This document shows, in pieces, positions 1 through 6,266 of a stretch of 8,669 nucleotides of DNA (the stretch's first letter is position 1; every line of letters starts with the position of its first letter). The DNA lies in assembly GCA_947478935.1 (NCBI GenBank), contig CANJXV010000096.1, positions 1 through 8,669 of the forward strand, in the 5' to 3' direction. Made by a program: the position numbers and the translations under genes. This DNA is from Comamonadaceae bacterium. GTDB lineage: Bacteria > Pseudomonadota > Gammaproteobacteria > Burkholderiales > Burkholderiaceae_C. A model generated the notes under the pieces. The model worked only from the letters and a program-made list of their open reading frames with translations. It did no database searches and was not told the origin of the DNA.

Positions 1-2727
1 AAATTGCACATCGGCCATGCGCTGAACAAAGTGCTCAAAGACATGATCGTGAAAAGCCGCCAATTAGCCGGCTTTGACGCGCAGTACATCCCCGGTTGGG
101 ACTGCCACGGACTGCCGATTGAAAACGCCATCGAAAAACTGCATGGCCGAAAGTTGTCGCGTGATGACATGCAAGCCAAAAGCCGCGCCTTTGCCACAGA
201 GCAAATCGAGCAACAACGCGAAGACTTCAAACGCTTGGGCGTGCTGGGTGACTGGGAGCGGCCTTACCGCACCATGGACTTCGCTAACGAGGCAGGTGAA
301 ATCCGCGCGTTCAAACGCGTGATCGAACGCGGTTTTGTGTATCGGGGTTTGAAGCCGGTGTATTGGTGTTTCGATTGCGGCTCGTCCTTGGCAGAGTTTG
401 AAATTGAATACGCGGACAAGAAGAGTGACACCTTGGACGTCGCTTTTTTGTGTGCCGAGCCGGACAAACTGGCCAAGGCGTTCGGTCTGCCCAAACTGGA
501 CAAAGAAGCTTTTGCCGTCATCTGGACCACCACCGCTTGGACGATTCCGGCCAACCAAGCGCTCAACCTGAACCCCAACCTGGTTTATGCCCTGGTGGAC
601 ACCGCGCGCGGCCTGATGCTGTGCGCGCAATCGCTAGTAGAAAAGTGCCTAGAGCGCTGGCATTTGCAAGGCTCCGTCGTAGCGACGGTAGAAGGCAAAG
701 CCTTAGACCACATCGCCTTTCAGCATCCGCTATCGCATCTCGATGCAGGCTACGCCCGCACCGCCCCAGTGTATTTGGCCGACTATGCCACTGCCGATGA
801 CGGCACCGGTATCGTGCACTCTTCGCCCGCTTATGGCGTGGAAGATTTCAACTCCTGCGTGGCCCAAGGTCTAGCCTACGACGACATCCTGAACCCAGTG
901 CAAGGCAACGGCGCTTATGCCGCCGACTTCCCGCTGTTCGGCGGCCAGCACATCTGGAAAGCGATTCCGGACATTCTGGAAACCTTAAAAAACGCCGGGC
1001 GCTTGATGGCCACCCACGGCATCACGCACAGCTACCCGCATTGCTGGCGTCACAAAACCCCGGTGATTTACCGTGCCGCTGCGCAATGGTTTGTGCGCAT
1101 GGACGAGGGCGAGGGCGTATTCACCAAAGACAAAGCACCCAAGACGCTGCGGCAATTGGCGCTGGATGCGATTGAACAAACCCAGTTCTACCCCGAGAAC
1201 GGCAAAACCCGGCTGCGCGACATGATTGCCAACCGCCCCGACTGGTGTATTTCGCGCCAGCGCAGCTGGGGCGTGCCAGTCCCGTTCTTCTTGCACAAAG
1301 ATAGCGGTGAACTGCATCCGCGGACTATGGAAATTTTGGATACCGCAGCGTCCATCGTGGAGCGCGGTGGCATCGAAGCCTGGAGCCGGGTCACAGTGAA
1401 CGACATCCTCACGCAGCCTGGTGATCGCCCGGAGAAATACAGCAAAAGTACCGACATTTTGGAAGTCTGGTTTGACTCAGGCTCGACCTTTGAGCACGTG
1501 CTGCGCGGGAGCCACAAAGACGCTTATGACCGACCGCCTTTCCATGAAACCGGCCCCGAAGCCGACTTGTATTTAGAGGGCCACGACCAGCACAGGGGCT
1601 GGTTCCACAGTTCGCTGCTGCTCGGTTGCGCGCTCTACGACCGGGCGCCCTATCGCGGCCTGCTGACCCACGGTTTTGCCACCGACGGCCAGGGTCGCAA
1701 AATGAGCAAGAGTTTGGGCAATACCGTTGCGCCACAAGAAGTGACGCAAAAGCTGGGCGCTGAAATCATCCGCTTGTGGGTGGCCGCTACCGACTATTCA
1801 GGCGACCTGAACATCGACGACAAAATTTTGGCGCGGGTGGTGGACACCTACCGCCGCGTACGCAACACCCTGAAGTTTTTGCTCGCCAACGTCAGCGACT
1901 TCGACCCAGCCAAAGACGCGGTGCCCTTTGCCGCCATGCTGGAAGTGGACCGTTACGCCATCAGCCGTGCGGCGCGCTTGCAAGCCGATATTGCGGGCCT
2001 GTGGAATGCAGAGCGGCAGGTGTTTGAAGGCGGCCATTTCGGGCGCTACGAATTCCATCCGGTCGTCTCAAAATTACAGGTGTATTGCTCCGAAGACTTG
2101 GGCGCTTTTTACCTGGACGTGCTCAAAGACCGGCTCTACACCACCGCTGCCGCCTCGCATGCACGGCGCAGCGCGCAAACCGCTTTATGGCAGATTACCC
2201 AGGCCATGCTGCGCTGGATGGCGCCTTTTCTCAGCTTTACCGCCGAAGAGGCCTGGGCCACGCTGGCCGCTGAAGGCAAAGCGCCCGAGGCCCAGCGAGA
2301 ATCCATCTTCTTAGCCACCTACACGCCTTTGCTGGCAGCGGACGAAGCGCTCAACGCCAAGTGGGCCCGCATCCGCGAAATCCGCGAGGCGGTGAACAAG
2401 GAAATCGAAGTGCTCCGGGTGGCGGGACAGGTCGGCGCATCGCTGCAAGCAGCGGTCAGCATCAGCGCCAACGCGCAAGACCTGGCCTTGCTGCAAAGCC
2501 TGGGCGATGACCTGCGCTATGTGTTCATCAGCTCGACCGTCACGCTGCTACAAGGCGAGACATTGGCCGTACAGGCGCGCGCTGCCAGTGCCAGCAAATG
2601 CGAACGCTGCTGGCACTACGTCGAAGAGGCCAGCGCGGCGTCGGGCCTTGATGCCGCCCACCCCACGATTTGTGGGCGCTGTGTCAGCAACTTATTTGGT
2701 AGCGGCGAGAGCCGGCTGGTGGCTTGA
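1..2727 (+). CDS. ileS: Isoleucyl-tRNA synthetase (5'-truncated by window edge)
   Basis: Cytoplasmic class I aminoacyl-tRNA synthetase that charges tRNA-Ile with isoleucine. The reading frame is open from base 1, and 908 residues are visible. The HIGH signature (HIGHALNK) is at visible residues 3-6, so roughly the first 60 residues of a ~960-residue protein lie outside the window. The second ATP-binding signature KMSKS is at residues 567-571. The CP1 editing domain shows WTTTAWTIPANQALNLNP from residue 175 and GTGIVHSSPAYGVEDF at 268-283, with the conserved editing aspartate at 282. The C-terminus carries the bacterial zinc-binding module with cysteines 867, 870, 891 and 894 (CERC...CGRC). 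All catalytic landmarks are intact and no frameshift is seen. The TGA stop shares its final A with the lspA ATG, so the two are probably co-transcribed and translationally coupled. The TTG at base 4 lies inside the HIGH region and is not a real start. Identification is near certain. Confidence 0.98.
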   Translation, partial: KLHIGHALNKVLKDMIVKSRQLAGFDAQYIPGWDCHGLPIENAIEKLHGRKLSRDDMQAKSRAFATEQIEQQREDFKRLGVLGDWERPYRTMDFANEAGEIRAFKRVIERGFVYRGLKPVYWCFDCGSSLAEFEIEYADKKSDTLDVAFLCAEPDKLAKAFGLPKLDKEAFAVIWTTTAWTIPANQALNLNPNLVYALVDTARGLMLCAQSLVEKCLERWHLQGSVVATVEGKALDHIAFQHPLSHLDAGYARTAPVYLADYATADDGTGIVHSSPAYGVEDFNSCVAQGLAYDDILNPVQGNGAYAADFPLFGGQHIWKAIPDILETLKNAGRLMATHGITHSYPHCWRHKTPVIYRAAAQWFVRMDEGEGVFTKDKAPKTLRQLALDAIEQTQFYPENGKTRLRDMIANRPDWCISRQRSWGVPVPFFLHKDSGELHPRTMEILDTAASIVERGGIEAWSRVTVNDILTQPGDRPEKYSKSTDILEVWFDSGSTFEHVLRGSHKDAYDRPPFHETGPEADLYLEGHDQHRGWFHSSLLLGCALYDRAPYRGLLTHGFATDGQGRKMSKSLGNTVAPQEVTQKLGAEIIRLWVAATDYSGDLNIDDKILARVVDTYRRVRNTLKFLLANVSDFDPAKDAVPFAAMLEVDRYAISRAARLQADIAGLWNAERQVFEGGHFGRYEFHPVVSKLQVYCSEDLGAFYLDVLKDRLYTTAAASHARRSAQTALWQITQAMLRWMAPFLSFTAEEAWATLAAEGKAPEAQRESIFLATYTPLLAADEALNAKWARIREIREAVNKEIEVLRVAGQVGASLQAAVSISANAQDLALLQSLGDDLRYVFISSTVTLLQGETLAVQARAASASKCERCWHYVEEASAASGLDAAHPTICGRCVSNLFGSGESRLVA

Positions 2728-3218
2728 TGGCGCGCTATCGCGGCGGCATGCGCTTGCTGCATTGGCTGGCGATTGCGTTCCTGATTGTGCTGGCCGATCA
2801 GTTCACCAAGCTGCTCATCGTGGGCAGCATGCAACTGGGCGACAGCCGCCCGGTGACCGATTTTTTCAACATCGTGCGCGCGCACAACAGCGGGGCTGCG
2901 TTTTCATTTTTGGCCGATGCATCAGGTTGGCAGCGCTGGTTTTTTACCGGCCTGGGCACGGTTGCTGCGGTGGTCATGGTCTGGCTGCTGCACAGCAACG
3001 CGGGTGAAAAATTGTTTTGCTTTGCCATCAGCTGCGTGCTAGGCGGCGCGGTGGGCAATGTCATCGACCGCGTACTCTATGGCTACGTGGTCGATTTTTT
3101 AGATTTTCATTGGATGGCGATGCATTTTCCCGCCTTCAATGTCGCTGACAGCGCCATTACCCTGGGCGCCACCTGCCTGATTCTGGACGAATTACTGCGC
3201 GTGCGACGCAGCCGCTAA
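2727..3218 (+). CDS. lspA: Lipoprotein signal peptidase (signal peptidase II)
   Basis: Inner-membrane aspartyl protease that cleaves the signal peptide of prolipoproteins after diacylglyceryl modification of the lipobox cysteine. It has 163 residues, the usual length. Four hydrophobic segments are visible, at about 10-27, 70-88, 95-112 and 137-155. Conserved LspA blocks are present: ADQFTK (Asp 24), NSGAAFSF (~54-61), GNVIDR (~110-115), VVDF (Asp 123) and FNVADSAIT (Asp 141). Asp 123 and Asp 141 correspond to the two catalytic aspartates of the family. The ATG at 2727 overlaps the ileS stop as TGATG, which suggests translational coupling; no strong Shine-Dalgarno sequence is visible. An in-frame ATG at 2748 is an alternative start that would remove seven residues (MARYRGG) before the first membrane helix. 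The ileS-lspA order is a widespread proteobacterial arrangement. The window's own NodT-like lipoprotein would be one of its substrates. Confidence 0.97.
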   Translation: MARYRGGMRLLHWLAIAFLIVLADQFTKLLIVGSMQLGDSRPVTDFFNIVRAHNSGAAFSFLADASGWQRWFFTGLGTVAAVVMVWLLHSNAGEKLFCFAISCVLGGAVGNVIDRVLYGYVVDFLDFHWMAMHFPAFNVADSAITLGATCLILDELLRVRRSR

Positions 3219-3235
3219 ACCAGCTTTGGCTTAGC
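3214..3235. terminator. Hairpin at the lspA stop codon, possible terminator
   Basis: GCTAA (3214-3218, containing the lspA stop) pairs with TTAGC (3231-3235), and inside it CCA (3220-3222) pairs with TGG (3227-3229) around a GCTT tetraloop, with one A/C mismatch. It lies between convergent lspA and the quinone oxidoreductase gene, where a bidirectional terminator would be expected. No T-run follows on either strand, so a canonical intrinsic terminator is not supported. A second short repeat pair (TTTGGC 3225-3230 with GCCAAA 3246-3251) offers a competing fold. Confidence 0.3.
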
Positions 3236-3257
3236 AGCACCGCACGCCAAATTGCGC

Positions 3258-4253
3258 TTACAGCGTCAGGATGGTGCAACCCGTGGTGTTACGCGCTTCC
3301 AGATCGCGGTGCGCCTGTTGCACGTCTTGCAGCGCATAGCGTTGGCCGATGTGGATGTGCACTTTGCCACTTTCCACCACGTCCATCAAATCATCGGCCA
3401 TTTCTTGCGTGCTTTCACGCGTAGCAATATGGCTGAAAAGGGTTTGGCGCGTCACATACACCGAACCTTTGGGGCCCAAAATGCCAGGCGAAAAAGGTGC
3501 CACCGGGCCGGAGGCATTGCCAAAGCTGGCCATCAAACCAAAGGGCGACAAGCAATCGAGCGACTTGTCCCAGGTGTCTTTGCCCACGGAGTCATAGACC
3601 ACTTTCACGCCCTTGCCACCAGTAATTTCTTTGACACGGGCAAGAAAATCTTCCTTGGCGTAGTTGATCACATGGGTGGCGCCATTGGCCTTGGCCAACG
3701 CGCATTTTTCGTCCGAACCTGCGGTGCCAATCAGTTGCAAACCCAGCGCCTTTGCCCATTGGCAGGCAATCAAACCTACGCCACCGGCAGCGGCGTGAAA
3801 CAAAATAAAGTCACCCGCTTGCAAACCGCCTTGCGGCAAAGTGCGCTTGAGCAGGTACTGCACCGTTAGGCCTTTGAGCATCATGGCGGCGCCGGTTTCA
3901 AAGCTGATGCCATCGCGCAATTTGCAAACGCACTTGGCGGGCATGACGCGGCGCTCGCAATAGGCGCCGGGGGGCTGGCTGGCGTAGGCGGCGCGATCGC
4001 CTACCTTGAGATGGGTCACGCCCTCGCCCACAGCTTCGATCACACCGGCTGCCTCCATGCCGAGTTGGACTGGCAGGTTCATGGGATACAAGCCGCTGCG
4101 CTGATAGACGTCAATGTAATTGAGGCCTACAGCATGGTGGCGGATCCGCACTTCGCCAGGGCCGGGCTCACCGACCGCGACTTGCACCAGATGCATGTGC
4201 TCGGGGCCGCCGTGCTGGTCGATTTGGATTGAACGGGACATTGATGAGGACAT
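3258..4253 (-). CDS. Quinone oxidoreductase, NADPH-dependent, zinc-independent MDR family
   Basis: Predicted cytoplasmic NADPH:quinone reductase of the medium-chain dehydrogenase/reductase superfamily (Qor-like), 331 residues, close to the ~325 usual for the family. It has an N-terminal GroES-like domain (about 1-130) with NYIDVYQRSGLYP at 45-57, the Qor-family hallmark, and GMEAAGVIEAVGEGV at 65-79. A Rossmann cofactor domain (about 130-270) follows, with the glycine-rich AAAGGVG at 155-161. The zinc-ligand pattern of alcohol dehydrogenases is not apparent, as expected for zeta-crystallin-type quinone reductases. The ATG at 4253 was chosen because a GGAG (complement of 4261-4264) sits 7 bases upstream. 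The ATG four codons downstream, at 4241, lacks such a site. Further in-frame upstream sequence overlaps the start region of the divergent transporter gene and does not resemble the family. It is transcribed alone, convergent with lspA and divergent from the DMT gene. The physiological substrate cannot be read from the sequence. Confidence 0.93.
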   Translation of the reverse strand: MSSSMSRSIQIDQHGGPEHMHLVQVAVGEPGPGEVRIRHHAVGLNYIDVYQRSGLYPMNLPVQLGMEAAGVIEAVGEGVTHLKVGDRAAYASQPPGAYCERRVMPAKCVCKLRDGISFETGAAMMLKGLTVQYLLKRTLPQGGLQAGDFILFHAAAGGVGLIACQWAKALGLQLIGTAGSDEKCALAKANGATHVINYAKEDFLARVKEITGGKGVKVVYDSVGKDTWDKSLDCLSPFGLMASFGNASGPVAPFSPGILGPKGSVYVTRQTLFSHIATRESTQEMADDLMDVVESGKVHIHIGQRYALQDVQQAHRDLEARNTTGCTILTL

Positions 4254-4260
4254 AGACGGG

Positions 4261-4264
4261 CTCC
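4261..4264 (-). promoter_or_regulatory. Ribosome binding site of the quinone oxidoreductase
   Basis: GGAG on the minus strand, separated by 7 bases (CCCGTCT) from the ATG at 4253. This supports the start giving MSSSMSRS rather than the next ATG at 4241 or the longer upstream frame. Confidence 0.7.
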
Positions 4265-4305
4265 AGCGAAAGGTAGTTGAATAAAGCCTGCGATTATCCC
4301 GCCAT

Positions 4306-4318
4306 CCTGCAAAGCAGG
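4306..4318. repeat. Short inverted repeat in the divergent qor-like/DMT intergenic region
   Basis: CCTGC (4306-4310), AAA, GCAGG (4314-4318): a perfect 5-bp inverted repeat with a 3-bp spacer, flanked on each side by a copy of CCGCCAT. It lies in the 113-base region (4254-4366) between two divergent genes, where an operator could sit. A chance palindrome of this length is quite possible. Confidence 0.3.
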
Positions 4319-4332
4319 CCGCCATGGAGAAA

Positions 4333-4360
4333 TTGTCCCAGGGCAAGGACTGGTTACAGT
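4333..4360 (+). promoter_or_regulatory. Predicted sigma-70 promoter of the DMT transporter gene
   Basis: A -35-like TTGTCC at 4333-4338 and a -10-like TACAGT at 4355-4360 are separated by 16 bp. The expected start of transcription, about 7 bases past the -10, falls at 4367, the A of the transporter's ATG. No Shine-Dalgarno sequence lies at normal distance; the nearest purine run, AAGGA at 4345-4349, is 17 bases away. The message may therefore be leaderless. Position and spacing are seen directly; activity is inferred. Confidence 0.5.
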
Positions 4361-4366
4361 GCGGCC

Positions 4367-5305
4367 ATGAACACACCCTACCCACTGCGTATGACCGGCA
4401 AAGCGGCGCTCATGCTCACCCTGGCCACCATCCTGTGGGCCGGTAACGCCGTCATTGGTCGCATGGTGCAACACCTGATTTCGCCCATGACGCTTAATTT
4501 GTTTCGCTGGCTCATTGCCTTTTGTGTGCTGCTGCCCATGGCGCGCTGGGTATTACGGAAAGACAGTCCGCTTTGGAGCCAGTGGAGGCGCTTCGCTTTG
4601 CTCGGTGCATTGAGCATCGCCAGTTACAACGCCATGCTCTATCTGGCACTTACCACCTCCACCGCCATGAATGTGACCTTGGTCGGCGCCAGCACGCCGG
4701 TGTGGATGCTGCTGATCGGGCGTTTTTTCTTCGGCACGCCAGTGTCCGCGCGCCAATTGCTGGGCGCCGTCTTGTCTATCGCCGGCGTGGTATTGGTCAT
4801 GTGTCGGGGCGAATGGGAACTGCTGGTCGGTTTTCATTTGGTGGCTGGCGATGTGTACATGCTGATCGCGGCCATTGGTTGGGCGTTTTACAGCTGGATG
4901 CTGGCGCACCCGAGCGCCGAATCGGCGCCGATTCGCGCCGACTGGGCGGCATTTTTATTGGCGCAAACGGTGTTCGGCCTGGTAGGGGCCCTGGGCTTCG
5001 CCTCACTGGAATGGACGCTGACGGATGCCCGCCTGGAGCTAGGCTGGCCACTGGCCGCAGCTTTAGCGTTTATCGGCGTCGGGCCAGCGGTGCTGTCGTA
5101 CCGCGCCTGGGGCGCTGGCGTGGCCCTGGTCGGACCGTCGGTGGCCGGGTTTTTTATGAACCTGATCCCCTTGTTTGCCGCGCTCTTATCCACCCTATTT
5201 TTGGGTGAATCACCGCAGCTATTTCACGCAGCGGCTTTTGTGTTGATTGCTGCGGGCATTGTGTTGTCGGCGCGCAAGCCGACACTGGTCAAAACGGAGG
5301 CCTAG
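4367..5305 (+). CDS. EamA/DMT-family transporter
   Basis: Inner-membrane protein of the drug/metabolite transporter superfamily (EamA, RhaT-like), 312 residues, the normal length for ten-helix members. Two tandem EamA repeats are visible. The first covers about 14-146, with TILWAGNAVIGRM at 21-33 in helix 1, LFRWLIAF in helix 2, and the conserved run TSTAMNVTLVGASTPVWMLL at 97-116 in helices 3-4. The second covers about 159-302 and includes GDVYMLIAAIGWAFYSWML at 161-179 and GPSVAGFFMNLIPLFAALLS at 256-275, followed by the typical FLGE at 278-281. Members export amino acids, metabolites or drugs; the substrate is not predictable. The ATG at 4367 was chosen over an upstream in-frame ATG at 4277, whose 30 extra residues (arginine- and proline-rich) precede helix 1 without family resemblance. 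It is monocistronic, divergent from the quinone oxidoreductase and convergent with the SDR gene. It is clearly different in sequence from the second DMT protein at 6267-7253. Confidence 0.93.
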   Translation: MNTPYPLRMTGKAALMLTLATILWAGNAVIGRMVQHLISPMTLNLFRWLIAFCVLLPMARWVLRKDSPLWSQWRRFALLGALSIASYNAMLYLALTTSTAMNVTLVGASTPVWMLLIGRFFFGTPVSARQLLGAVLSIAGVVLVMCRGEWELLVGFHLVAGDVYMLIAAIGWAFYSWMLAHPSAESAPIRADWAAFLLAQTVFGLVGALGFASLEWTLTDARLELGWPLAAALAFIGVGPAVLSYRAWGAGVALVGPSVAGFFMNLIPLFAALLSTLFLGESPQLFHAAAFVLIAAGIVLSARKPTLVKTEA

Positions 5306-5366
5306 ATGCGGGCAAGCCAGGCCGCGATTGTTTCCAGTGGGCAACAAACCTAAGAGGCAAGCAACA

Positions 5367-5400
5367 GTTTTAACGCGGGTTAGCGCCCTCGCGTTAAAAC
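5367..5400. repeat. Strong perfect inverted repeat between convergent genes, overlapping the SDR stop codon
   Basis: GTTTTAACGCG (5367-5377) and CGCGTTAAAAC (5390-5400) form a perfect 11-bp stem around a 12-base loop (5378-5389); GG/CC pairing could extend it inward with one bulged T. The right arm contains the SDR stop codon (complement TAA, 5394-5396) and its last codon. It sits 61 bases after the stop of the convergent DMT gene. A shared bidirectional transcription stop is the obvious role. However, the T-run is on the 5' arm and the A-run on the 3' arm, the opposite of an intrinsic terminator, and no U-tract follows. It may instead be a protein-binding palindrome or an RNA-stabilising hairpin. 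The rest of 5306-5366 shows nothing recognisable. Confidence 0.6.
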
Positions 5401-6188
5401 GTCCCGCCAAACGCCCCGCCATCAAGCAACAGGTTTTGCCCGGTGATAAACCCCGCCAGCGGGCTGCATAAAAACGCGCAAGCGGCGCCGAATTCTTCAG
5501 GTGTGCCAAAGCGCTGTGCCGGTATACCTTTGCGGCGTGTCGCGGCCAGCGCTTCGACGCTTTGGCCGGTTTTTTGCGCTGAGCTGGCAAACAAGCCTTG
5601 CAGGCGGTCGGTGTCAAACGGGCCGGGCAGCAAGTTGTTAATCGTCACGCCCTGCGCAGCGATGCTGGAGCGCGCCAGCCCCGCCACGAAACCGGTGAGG
5701 CCGCTGCGCGCCCCATTGGACAAGCCCAGTATGTCGATAGGCGCCTTCACCGCGCCCGAGGTGATGTTGATGATGCGGCCAAAGCCCCGTGCGGCCATGC
5801 CATCGACAGTGGCCTTGATAAGTTCGATGGGCGTGAGCATATTGGCGTCCAGGGCGCGCAGCCAGGCATCGCGGTCCCAGTCGCGGAAAGTGCCGGGCGG
5901 CGGGCCACCGGCGTTGGTGACCACGATGTCAAAGTCGCTGCGGACAGCGAACACGGCCGCGCGGCCTTCGGGGGTGGTGATGTCCGCTGCGCAATGCAGC
6001 ACTTGCGCGCCGCTGGCGGCTGCATCCTCTGTGGCCAGTTGCGCCGCTGCGGCTTGCAGCACATCGGGCCGGCGCGCCACCATCAGCACATGCACACCCT
6101 CGCGCACCAACGCTTGCGCGCAGCCAAACCCCAAACCCCGGCTAGCGCCGCCTACCAAAGCCCACCGGCCTTTTAAACCTAAATCCAT
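5394..6188 (-). CDS. SDR-family oxidoreductase with atypical active site
   Basis: Single-domain Rossmann-fold short-chain dehydrogenase/reductase, 264 residues, typical length. The nucleotide-binding motif is GGASRGLG at 13-20 (GG replaces the usual TG), the central TNAGGPPPG is at 91-99 and the catalytic-type serine is S144 in NITSGAVKAP. The expected Tyr and Lys of YxxxK are replaced by S157 and R161 (SNGAR). The C-terminal TGQNLLLDGGAFGG resembles the family's dimerisation region. I recall a beta-ketoacyl-ACP-reductase-like SDR subgroup with imperfect motifs of this kind, so this is probably a genuine divergent subgroup rather than a decayed gene; the frame is uninterrupted. The reaction is unknown, with NADPH-dependent carbonyl reduction the family default. 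The start at 6188 is supported by GGAG 6 bases upstream (complement of 6195-6198). It lies 78 bases downstream of the second DMT gene on the same strand, so partial co-transcription is possible, but it has its own AT-rich upstream region. Confidence 0.9.
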   Translation of the reverse strand: MDLGLKGRWALVGGASRGLGFGCAQALVREGVHVLMVARRPDVLQAAAAQLATEDAAASGAQVLHCAADITTPEGRAAVFAVRSDFDIVVTNAGGPPPGTFRDWDRDAWLRALDANMLTPIELIKATVDGMAARGFGRIINITSGAVKAPIDILGLSNGARSGLTGFVAGLARSSIAAQGVTINNLLPGPFDTDRLQGLFASSAQKTGQSVEALAATRRKGIPAQRFGTPEEFGAACAFLCSPLAGFITGQNLLLDGGAFGGTF

Positions 6189-6194
6189 GCTTTA

Positions 6195-6214
6195 CTCCAT
6201 CGTTCAAAAATATA
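6195..6214 (-). promoter_or_regulatory. RBS and possible -10 element of the SDR gene
   Basis: On the minus strand a -10-like TATATT (complement of 6209-6214) is followed by GGAG (complement of 6195-6198), 6 bases before the ATG at 6188. This is the most AT-rich spot in the vicinity. No convincing -35 is visible 16-18 bp upstream, so the promoter is tentative; the RBS is solid. Confidence 0.4.
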
Positions 6215-6245
6215 ACTAAAACCGGTCCACCATGCACGCTGATCT

Positions 6246-6264
6246 GCATAGCCGCAGGCTAAGC
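6246..6264. terminator. Hairpin just after the second DMT gene, possible weak terminator
   Basis: TAGCC (6249-6253), GCA, GGCTA (6257-6261) is a perfect 5-bp stem with a 3-base loop, extended by GC/GC pairing beyond an A/A mismatch. It begins 3 bases past the minus-strand TGA stop (6267-6269). No T-run follows directly on the minus strand; the T-rich run at 6207-6219 is about 30 bases further on. It could attenuate read-through into the SDR gene. Confidence 0.25.
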
Positions 6265-6266
6265 AA

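Noticed and set aside
4..9. TTG at base 4 as the ileS start codon
   Set aside because: It would begin translation inside the HIGH signature. The frame is open to base 1, and IleRS proteins have about 60 residues before this point, so the gene is cut by the window edge.
674..688. Perfect 6-bp inverted repeat (CCGTCG-TAG-CGACGG) inside ileS
   Set aside because: It lies in an uninterrupted coding region of the editing domain with normal family sequence around it. A palindrome of this size is expected occasionally by chance in GC-rich DNA.
3252..3869. 205-codon open frame on the plus strand opposite the quinone oxidoreductase
   Set aside because: It is antisense to a gene with full-length family resemblance. 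The translated product has no recognisable domain, and no promoter or RBS is seen.
4254..4385. N-terminal extension of the quinone oxidoreductase up to 4385
   Set aside because: The extra 44 residues overlap the divergent transporter's promoter and start and do not look like the family, whereas a good RBS precedes the ATG at 4253.
4522..5208. 228-codon frame inside the first DMT gene in another frame
   Set aside because: Arginine- and glycine-rich out-of-frame translation of a real membrane-protein gene; no family features.
5443..6219. 258-codon open frame on the plus strand opposite the SDR gene
   Set aside because: It is an antisense shadow of a clear SDR gene with conserved motifs. Its product is low-complexity (Ala/Pro/Ser/Arg) and resembles no family.
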